A model generated the notes under the pieces. The model did no database searches and had not been told where the DNA came from. It worked only from the letters and a program-made list of their open reading frames with translations. Below, piece after piece: positions 55,480 through 63,551 of a stretch of DNA of 64,000 nucleotides (the first letter of the stretch is position 1; each line of letters begins with the position of its first letter). Made by a program: the position numbers and the translations under genes. The DNA is from Streptomyces sp. 135. GTDB lineage: Bacteria > Actinomycetota > Actinomycetes > Streptomycetales > Streptomycetaceae. The stretch is taken from the NCBI RefSeq assembly GCF_020026305.1, contig NZ_CP075691.1, positions 8,301,415-8,365,414 of the forward strand, in the 5' to 3' direction.

Positions 55480-56420
55480 GGGGTTCGGCGTCTGCGGCAG
55501 GGCGTTCAGTGCCTTGGGTGGGGCTTTCAGCGCCCCTGGCGGGACGCCTCAGCGCCCCTGGCGGGACGCCTCAGCGCCCCTGGCGGGACGCCTCAGCGCC
55601 CCTGGCGGGGCGTTCAGTGCCTGCGGCGAGATGGTCAGCGCCTTGGTGGGACGCGCCTCCGGCGGGGTGGGCAGCGCCTCCGGCGGAACCTTCAGCGCCT
55701 CGGGCGAGCCGGTCAGTGCCTCGGGCGGGACGCTTGCGCCTTTGGCGGGATGCTATGCGGGCGGGACACTTGCGCCTCGGGCGGGACGCTCAGGGCTTCC
55801 GGCAGGATCGTCAGTGCCTCCGGCAGGGCGTTCAGTCCCTGCGGCGGGATGGTAAACGCCTTCGGTGGGACGCCTCGGCGCCCCTGGCGGAGCGTTCAGC
55901 GCCTTTGGTGGGACGTTCGGCGCCCCCGGCGGGGTGGTCAGGGCCGCGGTGGGACGCTCGCGTCCTCGACGGGGTGGTCAGTGCCTCGGGGGGACCTTCA
56001 GTGCCTCGGGCGGGACGTTCAGGCCTTCCGGCAGGATCGCCAGCGCCTTGGGCGGGGCGTTCAGTGCCTCGGCCGGATGGTCGGCGCCTCCGGCGGGATG
56101 CCTCAGCGCCTTCGGCGGGGCGTTCAGTGCTTGCGCCCAGATGGTAAACGCCTCCGGCGGGATGCCTCAGCTCCCCTGGCGGGACGTTCAGCGCCTGAGG
56201 CGGGACGTTCAGTGCCTTTGGTAGGACGCTCGTGCCCCCGGCGGGGTGGTCAGCGCTTCCCGCAGGGCTTTCAGTGCCTCGGGCGGGACGCTCAGCGCTT
56301 CCGGCAGGATCGTCAGTGCCTCCGGCGGGACGCTGGCACCCCGGCGGCCGGGCGGGACGCCAGCGGCCCCGGCGGGATAGTAGGCGCCCCGGCGGGACGC
56401 CTCAGCGCCCCCGGCGGACC
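55480..56420. repeat. about 44 degenerate tandem copies of a 21-bp unit
   Basis: From about 55480 to 56420 the plus strand repeats a unit close to GGCGGGACGYTCAGYGCCTCC. Copies are 20 to 22 bp long, with four exact neighbours (GACGCCTCAGCGCCCCTGGCGG at about 55541-55610) and increasing drift elsewhere. The changing unit length breaks every reading frame, so it is unlikely to code for protein despite long open frames in it. It fills the 1.0 kb between the methyltransferase start and the helicase end and includes the helicase stop codon. Cause and function are unknown. Confidence 0.9.
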
Positions 56421-57829
56421 ATGGCCGCCCTGCGGGCCTCCGCGAGTTTGCGGGCCTCGCCCGACTTGCGGGACTTGCCGGCCGTGCCGCGCGAGGCGTC
56501 CTTGCTGGTGCCGAGGCCGCGGAAGGGGGCGTTGACGTTCTTGGGCCGGGGCGCGGCGGAACCACCGTCGAGCGGCGTGCCGGAAGGGGCCCTGGCCCCG
56601 GTGATCCGGCTCAGCTCCGCCTCGCCCGAACGCACCTTGGTGACCGTCGGCTCTACCCCGGCCTCGGACATCAGCCGGCTCATCTCGCGGCGCTGGCCGG
56701 ACAGCACCAGCGTGACGACGCTGCCGGACTCGCCGGCCCGGGCGGTGCGGCCCGCGCGGTGCAGATAGTCCTTGGGGTCGGTGGGCGGATCGACGTTCAC
56801 CACGAGGTCGAGGTCGTCGATGTGCAGGCCGCGGGCCGCGACGTTGGTCGCCACCAGGACGCTGATCTGCCCGTTCTTGAACTGCGCGAGGGTCCGGGTG
56901 CGCTGCGGCTGCGACTTGCCGCTGTGCAGCGCCGCGGCGTGCACCCCGCTGGCCCGCAGATGCCGGGTGAGCAGGTCGACGGAGTGCTTGGTGTCCAGGA
57001 ACAGCAGGACGCGGCCCTCGCGGGCGGCGATCTCGGTGGTGACGGCGTACCGGTCGGGGCCGTGGACGACCAGGACATGGTGGTCCATCGTCGTGACCGC
57101 GCCCGCGGACGGGTCGACGGAGTGCACGACGGGCTCGTGGAGGTAGCTCTCGACCAACTGGTCGACGTCGCGGTCCAGGGTGGCCGAGAACAGCATCCGC
57201 TGACCGTCGGGGTGCACCTGGTCGAGCACGTCGGTGACCTGCGGCAAGAAGCCCATGTCGCACATCTGGTCGGCCTCGTCGAGAACCGTGATCCGGACCC
57301 GCGCGAGGCGGCAGGCCTTGCGCTCGATCAGGTCGTGGAGGCGGCCGGGAGTCGCGACGACGACCTCGGCGCCCTCGCGCAGCGCGGCGATCTGGCGGCC
57401 GATCGACATGCCGCCGACGACCGCGGCCATGCGCAGCCGGAGCGCGTCGGCGTACGGCGTGAGCGCCTCGGTGACCTGCTGGGCCAGCTCGCGGGTCGGC
57501 ACCAGGATCAGGGCGAGCGGCTGCTTCGGCTCCGCGCGGCGCCCGGCGGTGCGCGCGAGCAGCGGCAGACCAAAGGCGAGCGTCTTGCCGGAACCGGTGC
57601 GGCCGCGCCCCAGGACGTCACGTCCCGCGAGGCCGCTGGGCAGTGTGGCCGCCTGGATCGGGAAGGGCTCGCGCACGCCCTGTTCGGTGAGGGTGCGCAG
57701 GACCGCGGCCGGCAGTTCCAGATCGGCGAAGGAGGTGATCGCGGGCGCGGCCGGGGCGGAGCCGTCGAGGCCGTCGCCAGGGACTCCGGTGGCGGTGCCG
57801 GTGGTGCCGGGGCGGTCCGTACGCTTCAT
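56402..57829 (-). CDS. DEAD-box RNA helicase
   Basis: A 475-residue helicase. ATG 57829 follows GGAAGG and gives the family N-terminus with the Q motif (FPIQAATLPSGLAGRDVLGRG). Motifs are I GRTGSGKT, Ia PTRELAQQV, Ib TPGRLHDL, II VLDEADQM (DEAD), III FSATLD, IV LLFLDTK, V TNVAARGLHI and VI HRAGRTARAG. The C-terminal 80 residues are a basic, Lys/Arg/Ala-rich tail typical of RNA-binding extensions. Its last five codons and stop lie in the final unit of the 21-bp repeat array, so the tail may have been cut or extended by repeat change. It probably remodels structured RNA. Confidence 0.92.
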   Translation of the reverse strand: MKRTDRPGTTGTATGVPGDGLDGSAPAAPAITSFADLELPAAVLRTLTEQGVREPFPIQAATLPSGLAGRDVLGRGRTGSGKTLAFGLPLLARTAGRRAEPKQPLALILVPTRELAQQVTEALTPYADALRLRMAAVVGGMSIGRQIAALREGAEVVVATPGRLHDLIERKACRLARVRITVLDEADQMCDMGFLPQVTDVLDQVHPDGQRMLFSATLDRDVDQLVESYLHEPVVHSVDPSAGAVTTMDHHVLVVHGPDRYAVTTEIAAREGRVLLFLDTKHSVDLLTRHLRASGVHAAALHSGKSQPQRTRTLAQFKNGQISVLVATNVAARGLHIDDLDLVVNVDPPTDPKDYLHRAGRTARAGESGSVVTLVLSGQRREMSRLMSEAGVEPTVTKVRSGEAELSRITGARAPSGTPLDGGSAAPRPKNVNAPFRGLGTSKDASRGTAGKSRKSGEARKLAEARRAAMVRRGR

Positions 57830-58059
57830 GAAGAGCCTTCCGCAGGGGAACATACCGAGGAAGGCCCGGCAGGATGGTGGTTGCTGGCAGCAGGGCGAGC
57901 GGTCGACGAACGCCGCGACCCCTGCGGGGCAGGAGCATCGGCCGTCACGCGCGCACAAACGTCTGAGGGTAACACAAAGTGACATCCCGGCGCGGGGCGG
58001 TGGCCCTGGCGCCGATCAGGGACAGCTCACGGTAAGGCCGACCATGCCATCGTGGTGTC

Positions 58060-58659
58060 GTGACCATCGAAGTCCGCCCGGCTTCGCGCTTCGAGGACGT
58101 CCGTGCCCTGCTCGGCCCGAAGTCGCCCGGCGCCAACGTGTGCTGGTGCCTCAGCTACCGGATTCCCTCCCGGCTCAACAACGAGCTCCGCGGTCCGGCC
58201 CGCGGAGCCTACGTCGCCGAGCTGTGCCGCACGGGGCCCGGGCCGGGCGTGCTCGCCTACGACGGCGACGAACCGGTGGGCTGGGCGGCCGTGGCACCGC
58301 GCTCCGACACCTCGTTCGCGCGCAGCCGTACGATCCCGCACGTCGACGACCTGCCGGTCTGGTCACTGTGGTGCATCCGCGTACGGCCGGGCCACCGCAA
58401 GCAGGGCATCTCGCACGTCCTCATCGCCGGGGCGGTCGAGTTGGCGAGGGCCCAGGGAGCGCCCGCGATCGAGGCGTACCCCATTGACAACAGTGCCCGT
58501 GGCGGCAGTGGCGGCAGTGGCGGAGCCAAGGTGGACCTGACGATGGCGTACGCCGGGATCAGGAAGAACTTCGAACGTGCCGGATTCACCCACGCCGCCG
58601 ACACGACCTCGGTCCTCGCCGGTCACCCCCGCGTCGTGATGCGCCTCGACCTGCGCTGA
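58060..58659 (+). CDS. GNAT-family acetyltransferase
   Basis: A 199-residue GNAT protein from GTG 58060. An N-terminal motif with Cys-Trp-Cys (VCWCLSYRIPS) resembles the YdfB-like/DUF-type GNATs; beta-4 is VWSLWCIRV and the acetyl-CoA loop is RPGHRKQGISHVLIAGAVELA. A Gly/Ser insert (RGGSGGSGG, encoded by GGCAGT repeats) precedes the last strand KNFERAGFTHAAD. The substrate is unknown. It diverges from the helicase gene. Confidence 0.8.
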   Translation: MTIEVRPASRFEDVRALLGPKSPGANVCWCLSYRIPSRLNNELRGPARGAYVAELCRTGPGPGVLAYDGDEPVGWAAVAPRSDTSFARSRTIPHVDDLPVWSLWCIRVRPGHRKQGISHVLIAGAVELARAQGAPAIEAYPIDNSARGGSGGSGGAKVDLTMAYAGIRKNFERAGFTHAADTTSVLAGHPRVVMRLDLR

Positions 58660-58750
58660 CCGCGCCGCGCCGTGCGGCCCGACCCCAACAGCCCGACCCG
58701 GCCGCAACAGCCCGACCCGGCCCAACAGGCAACCCGGCTATCGTCACCGG

Positions 58751-59539
58751 ATGTCTGGAGCCACCGAGAAGTCCGACACCGCCATGGCCAAGTGGCAGGA
58801 GTGGCAGGACGCCCCTTGGGGCCGTCTGCGCTACGCGATCGCCGAGGCGAACCTACTCCGTCACCTGGGCGGCGACGGCCCCCCGTTGCGCATACTCGAC
58901 CTGGCCGGCGGCGACGGCGGTGACGCCGTGCGTCTCGCCGCGCGCGGGCACCGCGTCACCGTCGTCGACCACGCCCCCGCCATGCTCGCCGCCGCGACCG
59001 AACGGGCCGCCGCGGCGGGCCTGACGGAGCTGATCACCTGCGTGCACGCCGACGTCACCGCTCTGCCGCCGGACCTCGCCGAGGGGGAGTTCGACGTGGT
59101 GCTGTGCCACAACCTCCTCCAGTACGTGGACGACGTGCCGGGCACTCTCGCCGCGGCTCTCGCTCCGTTGCGGTGCGGCGGTCTGTTCTCCGTCATGGCG
59201 ATCAACCGGCACTCGGCCGCCCTGACCGCCGCCGTCCGCGAGATGGACCCCGCGGCCGCGCTGGCCGCACTGGACACCGACCGGGCCCGTACGCAGACGT
59301 TCGACATGGCGCTGCGGCTCCACACGGCCGAGGAGATCACCCCCGTACTGCGGACCCTCGGCTGCGAGGACGTGCGGCACTACGGGATCCGCGGTTTCTG
59401 CGACTACATCACCGACGACGCACGGAAGCACGAACCGGCGTTCTACGCCCGGCTGGAGCAGCTCGAACTCGCCACGACCGCACGCCCGCCCTACATGCAC
59501 ACCGCCCGCCTCTTCCAGCTGACGGCGCGAAAAAAGTGA
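58751..59539 (+). CDS. class I SAM-dependent methyltransferase
   Basis: A 262-residue SmtA/CmoM-like enzyme. It has FxxxxxxWxxxPWGRLRY at the N-terminus, motif I LRILDLAGGDGGDAVRLAARGH (Asp-Leu-Ala-Gly-Gly, a small change from the usual DLGCG), motif II VTVVDHAPAML, and the catalytic-side FDVVLCHNLLQYVDD. Such proteins modify small molecules or tRNA wobble bases; the substrate is not clear here. It starts at ATG 58751 after a GC-rich leader with two copies of AACAGCCCGACCCGGCC. Confidence 0.8.
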   Translation: MSGATEKSDTAMAKWQEWQDAPWGRLRYAIAEANLLRHLGGDGPPLRILDLAGGDGGDAVRLAARGHRVTVVDHAPAMLAAATERAAAAGLTELITCVHADVTALPPDLAEGEFDVVLCHNLLQYVDDVPGTLAAALAPLRCGGLFSVMAINRHSAALTAAVREMDPAAALAALDTDRARTQTFDMALRLHTAEEITPVLRTLGCEDVRHYGIRGFCDYITDDARKHEPAFYARLEQLELATTARPPYMHTARLFQLTARKK

Positions 59540-59628
59540 AGCCGCTCGTCTCCCCAACACCCCTGCCACACAATGCGGTTGGAATATTCGCGCAAGCATG
59601 GTGCGGTGCGGGGCGCGCTTGGATACTG

Positions 59629-59913
59629 ATGGGCATGCCGAACAAAGAGGAAGGGTGGCGGCCCCCGGGCTACAACGGGCCGGGATGGGAACCGCCCAAG
59701 GTTCCCCCCGGCGGCCCGGGCCAAGACGACAGGGGTGGCCCTGAGGGTCGGTCCCGCTGGAGCGTGCCGGGTGTGGTGGCGGTGGTCGCGGTCGTGATCT
59801 GGACCGTGCTGGCCTATCAGTGGACGGAACAGAACGACTGCGAGGTCCCGGAGTCGTATGGCCTGGTCCTCTCCCACGGGACCCCGGACCCCTGGGAGAT
59901 GTGCGGCGACTAG
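59629..59913 (+). CDS. small single-helix membrane protein
   Basis: A 94-residue hypothetical protein. It has a polar Pro/Gly-rich N-terminus (WRPPGYNGPGWEPPKVPPGG), one hydrophobic helix at about 47-63 (VVAVVAVVIWTVLAYQW), and a short outer tail with two Cys residues. ATG 59629 or ATG 59635 may start it; neither has a strong ribosome site. The Pro/Gly tail plus one helix is a common pattern in streptomycete proteins of unknown function. Confidence 0.5.
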   Translation: MGMPNKEEGWRPPGYNGPGWEPPKVPPGGPGQDDRGGPEGRSRWSVPGVVAVVAVVIWTVLAYQWTEQNDCEVPESYGLVLSHGTPDPWEMCGD

Positions 59914-59923
59914 CCCCCGCGCA

Positions 59924-60645
59924 TCACGCCGGAGCCGGCCCGTCCGCCCCGGCCGCGCTCCGCGACGCGGTGACGATCCAGACGGATCCGGGGATCCGTA
60001 CGCCGTCCGCCGTCTCGAACTCCGTGAGCGCATCGCGTACTTCGGCGCGGACGCGGGTCACGGTCGTGTGTTCGGTGTCGCGCAGGTTGTGGCGCGTCGG
60101 GCCCATGGCGAAGAGGAAGTCGGTGGCGTCGTCCGCGTCGGAGCCGAAGGTCATGGGGGCCTCGGCGGGGGTCACGCCGATGTCGGCGAAACCGGCGGCG
60201 GCGAGCACGTCGCGGATGCGGGCGGGGTCGGGGAGCGACCCCATGCCGCGCGCCGCCGGGGATGGTTCGCGCAGATGCGGTGAGAGCGCGGCGGTCGCCC
60301 GGGCGTACGCGCTGTCCGGGCCCCCTGGCCGGGGCGTGAGGAAGGCGAGCCGGCCGCCCGGTGCCAGAGCGGTCCTGAGGTGGGCGAAGGCCGCGACGAG
60401 GTCGGTGAAGAACATCACGCCACCGCGGCTGATGACGACGTCGAACCCGCCCGCGGGAAAGGGGTGCACCTGGGCGTCACCCTGCTCGAAGGTGACGTTG
60501 TCCAGGCCTTCCGCGAGGGCGTCATGGCGAGCGCGTGCCAGCATCGGCGCCGACAGGTCGACGCCGACGACGCGTCCGGCGTGCGCCTGTTGGGCGGCGA
60601 GACGCGTCGTGCGGCCGGTGCCGCAGCCGCGGCATCGAGGTGTGG
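59924..60645 (-). pseudogene. truncated, frameshifted SAM-dependent methyltransferase
   Basis: The minus strand encodes most of a UbiE-like methyltransferase from GCGTGRTTRLAAQ (motif I) through VVGVDLSAPML and FDVVISRGGVMFF to its end. The residues before motif I are in another frame (an LD-encoding CTCGAT followed by a shift), and the expected 40 to 60 N-terminal residues, with a start codon and ribosome site, are missing. The upstream DNA instead leads to a peptidoglycan-binding gene. A sequencing error could explain the shift but not the missing N-terminus. Confidence 0.7.
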
Positions 60646-60801
60646 AGCAGCGACTCCGTACGGCCCGTCGGCCGGGTGTCGCCGGGTGTCCCCTACGCGC
60701 CACGTCGTCCGGCGCCACTGGCGTGACACGGGGGCCGTGACCGGGCGGGGTCGCTCCCTGCCCTGGTCCCGGCCCCGTACCTGTACGGCCACGCGGATCG
60801 C

Positions 60802-61155
60802 TCAGGGGTGCAGGGCACCCCAGGTGGCGGCGTCGACGACGCCCGTGACGGGCAGGGCGAACTGCCGTTGCAGGTGCTCGACCGACGCCTTGGTGACCTC
60901 TTCGAAGACGCCGTTCATGGGGACGTTCACGTAGCGGTAGACCTCGTTGAGGATGCACTGGAGGTGGCGTACGGCCTCTCCCGTGCTGCCCATCTGGAGG
61001 GTGGTGTGTCCGCCCAGGTACATGCACAGGCGCCATTCGGCGGCCGCCGCGCGCTGCGGTGCGCGGGCGGTGGCGGGGCCTGTGGCGGACATCGCCAGCG
61101 CGGCGGCGGCCACGGCCACCGCGGCGGCCGTACGGATCGTGCGTCCGTTCTTCAT
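60802..61155 (-). CDS. secreted peptidoglycan-binding-domain protein
   Basis: A 117-residue exported protein from ATG 61155, preceded by GGAGGAG. The signal peptide ends near ATA-RAP (about 30). The mature part is one PG_binding_1 domain with LQMGSTGEAVRHLQCIL, the turn MNGVFEEVTKASVEHLQRQF and VTGVVDAATWGAL. Two Cys residues (in LCMYLGG and QCILNE) could pair. It probably attaches to the cell wall without its own enzyme domain. The start chosen excludes a long unconserved upstream extension. Confidence 0.82.
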   Translation of the reverse strand: MKNGRTIRTAAAVAVAAAALAMSATGPATARAPQRAAAAEWRLCMYLGGHTTLQMGSTGEAVRHLQCILNEVYRYVNVPMNGVFEEVTKASVEHLQRQFALPVTGVVDAATWGALHP

Positions 61156-61252
61156 CGGGTCTCCTCCTCGCGCCCGGTGGGCGCCTGCTGGGCCCGGCCC
61201 GGGCCGGCCGGGTCGGGTGGTGCGGCGGTGCGTGACAGATCGGGGGCGGCTG

Positions 61253-61720
61253 TCAGTACCAGGGGCAGCGCGGCAGCCCGGCGACGGGGTGAGACATGGT
61301 GGAGGGGATCTTGACGACCTCCGCGGGGACGTTGCCCCAGCCCTTGATGCGGGGCAGCTCACCCACCTGGTCGCCCTGGGTGTAGTACCAGACGTTGTTG
61401 CCCTGGGTGTCCCTCGGCCCGATGGTGTAGCAGGTGAACCAGGACGGCGTCAGGCGCAGCCACCCGGTGATCGGGGCGTCGAAGGAGGGCCTTCCGTACA
61501 CGTCGGACGGAAGGTTGTCGCAGTACAGCGCCTTGGTGAACGCGTTGCCGATGGTGTCGCGCAGATCGAGGCCCTCCTGAAGGGAACAGGTGGCCCGCTC
61601 GCCGGCGCTCGCGGGAGCGGCCGACAACGGCAGACACAGCAGCGCGCCGACGGCCGCGGCGACGGCGGCCGCGCGGGGCGAGAGGCGCGGGATGCGCGGG
61701 AGGAACGGTCTCCTGTTCAC
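61253..61720 (-). CDS. small secreted Trp/Cys-rich protein, paralogue A
   Basis: A 155-residue exported protein from GTG 61720, 6 nt after AGGAG. The signal peptide ends at ASA-GE (about 38-40). The mature chain has four Cys residues and the segments WFTCYTIG, GNNVWYYTQGDQ, IKGWGNVPAEVVK and a terminal GLPRCPWY. The neighbour at 61787 repeats this pattern, so the pair arose by tandem duplication. The Trp-rich beta pattern suggests an SH3-like fold. No function is known to me. Confidence 0.7.
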   Translation of the reverse strand: MNRRPFLPRIPRLSPRAAAVAAAVGALLCLPLSAAPASAGERATCSLQEGLDLRDTIGNAFTKALYCDNLPSDVYGRPSFDAPITGWLRLTPSWFTCYTIGPRDTQGNNVWYYTQGDQVGELPRIKGWGNVPAEVVKIPSTMSHPVAGLPRCPWY

Positions 61721-61786
61721 GACGTACTCCTGATGGCTCGTCATGTGCCGGAAGAACAAGGAAGTTTCCGGGGGGAGGGCCGGGCA

Positions 61787-62236
61787 TCACGACCAGGGGC
61801 ATTGCGTGAGGCCGGGGAAGGGGTGCTGAGGGGCCTTGACCGCGACCGCGGGCATGTAGCCCCACGCCTTGACGGTGGGGGAGGACATGACCTGATCGCC
61901 CTGGGTGTAGTACCAGATGTTGTTGCCCATGTAGTCGGAGCCCTCCTTCCAGCACACGAACCAGCGCGGACTGAAGAGCATCTTGCCCACCACCGGGCTG
62001 GTCGAGCGTGACTGGATGCGCACCGAGCCGGGGGTGAGATCGCACCACATGTCCCCGGTGAAGTTCATCCCGGTCCAGTCCACGTGCGGCTCGCTGGGAC
62101 GCAGCCAGCACGCCGGATCCGCGGCGGTCGCCGCGGCGGCGGGCGCGGTGAGCGCCCCGCACACCAGCACGGCGGCGGCCAGTGGGCCCACTGCCTCGCG
62201 AAGCCGACGCAGCCGGCCCCTGGGTCTTCCACTCAT
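61787..62236 (-). CDS. small secreted Trp/Cys-rich protein, paralogue B
   Basis: A 149-residue exported protein from ATG 62236. The signal peptide ends near AAA-TAA (about 38). The mature chain aligns with paralogue A at WFVCWKEG, GNNIWYYTQGDQ, VKAWGYMPAVAVK and GLTQCPWS, and has four Cys residues in matching order, implying two disulphides. Its N-terminal half differs from paralogue A, so binding specificity may have changed. It is 66 bp upstream of paralogue A on the same strand, likely one operon. Confidence 0.72.
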   Translation of the reverse strand: MSGRPRGRLRRLREAVGPLAAAVLVCGALTAPAAAATAADPACWLRPSEPHVDWTGMNFTGDMWCDLTPGSVRIQSRSTSPVVGKMLFSPRWFVCWKEGSDYMGNNIWYYTQGDQVMSSPTVKAWGYMPAVAVKAPQHPFPGLTQCPWS

Positions 62237-62491
62237 GGCGCGTACACCCCTCGTCTCGGTCGACCGATCCGTACGTCTCTGGCGCTACGGGGCCGATGGT
62301 GACCGCGCGGACTGACGTACCGCTGACAAATGAGTTCCGAGTCCGAGCCCCTCTGCGACCGTCCCTGCGCGGGTAGTTGAGTGTCAGGCTCACGTCAGCC
62401 CGCCGTGCGAGGCTCCGCTCGCTCCGCCGACATCCGGTACGTCCGGCTTACCGGTACGCCCGGCTCACAGGCCCACCCGAGGGGACGGCTC

Positions 62492-63490
62492 ATGCGAAGA
62501 CCAGGCCACAGACGTCCGTGCTCCCGCTCCGCCGCGCTGCTCGCCGCCGTCGCCCTTCTCCTCGCCCTGGTGGGCGCGCAGGGCATGGCGAGCGCGGCAT
62601 CGACGGCGGTGCAGGACATCAACATCGTCTCCACTCACAGCGGCATGTGCCTCGAAGTCGGTACCGCCACCGAGGGGGAGGTGATCACACAGCGCCGTTG
62701 CGCGGGCCGCAAGAACGCGCTGTGGACGCTGAAGTCATCTCCCCTGGGCGGTGGTTCGTACCAGATCGTCAATGTCTACAGCGGCAAGTGCATGGCGGTG
62801 GAGAACTCCAGCCCCGCCGCCGGCGCCCTCGTACGGCAGCAGACCTGCGGCAGCCAGCCCGGCGCGAGCTTCGTCTTCACCGAGACCGACGGTGGTGTCT
62901 GGCTCCAGCCCAGGACCGTCACTCCGTCCCCGCAGTGCCTGGAGATCACCGAATCCTCCACCGCCGACGGGGCGCGGCTGCGGCAGTGGGGCTGTGACCG
63001 CCAGCCCGGTGCCGTCTTCACCCAGGAGCGGTACCAGGGCCCGCCGCTCGGCTGGGCGAAGATCCGCCCGGCGAGCGCGCCCTCGCTGTGCGTCACCGAA
63101 GGCCGCGACCGCAAGGGCCTCTACCCCAGCGCCGTCGCCGTGCAGAGGGCGTGTGCCCAGGCGGTCCCGCCGCGCACCTACCTCGAAGAGGTCGGCGCCG
63201 GCCGCTACCGCATCCAGTGGCATCACCCCGAATTCGGCATCGGCTGTCTGACCGTCATGAACGGCGGCCCGGTCCCCGGCATGCTCGAACCGTGGGACGC
63301 CTGTGCCTCCGCCGGCGTGTTCCTGGTCGAGCCGGTCGAGACCCCGGCGCCGGGCGGCTTCCGCATCCGGGAGGCGGCGACGGGCCAGTGTCTGGGCATG
63401 GTGGACGGCGGCACGGCGGAGGGTGTCGAGCTCATGCGCCAGTCGTGTACGTCGGCGCTGTCCCAGGAGTTCTTCATCGACCCGGAGTGA
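62492..63490 (+). CDS. secreted ricin-type (beta-trefoil) lectin
   Basis: A 332-residue exported protein from ATG 62492 with GAGGGG upstream. The signal peptide ends near ASA-AS (about 35). The mature protein is two consecutive ricin-B-like trefoils (about 42-185 and 190-332), each made of repeats with [GK]-x-C-L/M-x-V/I pattern (SGMCLEVGTATEGE, SGKCMAVENSSPAAG, PQCLEITESSTADG, TGQCLGMVDGGTAEG) and Gln/Trp positions, many degenerate. Paired Cys residues fit disulphides. Such modules bind sugars; there is no attached catalytic domain. It diverges from the small secreted proteins. Confidence 0.82.
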   Translation: MRRPGHRRPCSRSAALLAAVALLLALVGAQGMASAASTAVQDINIVSTHSGMCLEVGTATEGEVITQRRCAGRKNALWTLKSSPLGGGSYQIVNVYSGKCMAVENSSPAAGALVRQQTCGSQPGASFVFTETDGGVWLQPRTVTPSPQCLEITESSTADGARLRQWGCDRQPGAVFTQERYQGPPLGWAKIRPASAPSLCVTEGRDRKGLYPSAVAVQRACAQAVPPRTYLEEVGAGRYRIQWHHPEFGIGCLTVMNGGPVPGMLEPWDACASAGVFLVEPVETPAPGGFRIREAATGQCLGMVDGGTAEGVELMRQSCTSALSQEFFIDPE

Positions 63491-63551
63491 CGGAGCGGGA
63501 CGCCGAATGACGCCTTGAGCCCGCAGGCGGCGCGTGACAGGGTCGGGCCCC

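Noticed and set aside
55480..56420. CRISPR-like array
   Set aside because: The units are contiguous and drift together; there are no unique spacers and no cas genes.
55432..56535. Long open frames inside the 21-bp array that could encode a repeat protein
   Set aside because: Units vary between 20 and 22 bp, so no frame keeps a constant heptapeptide, and none has a ribosome site.
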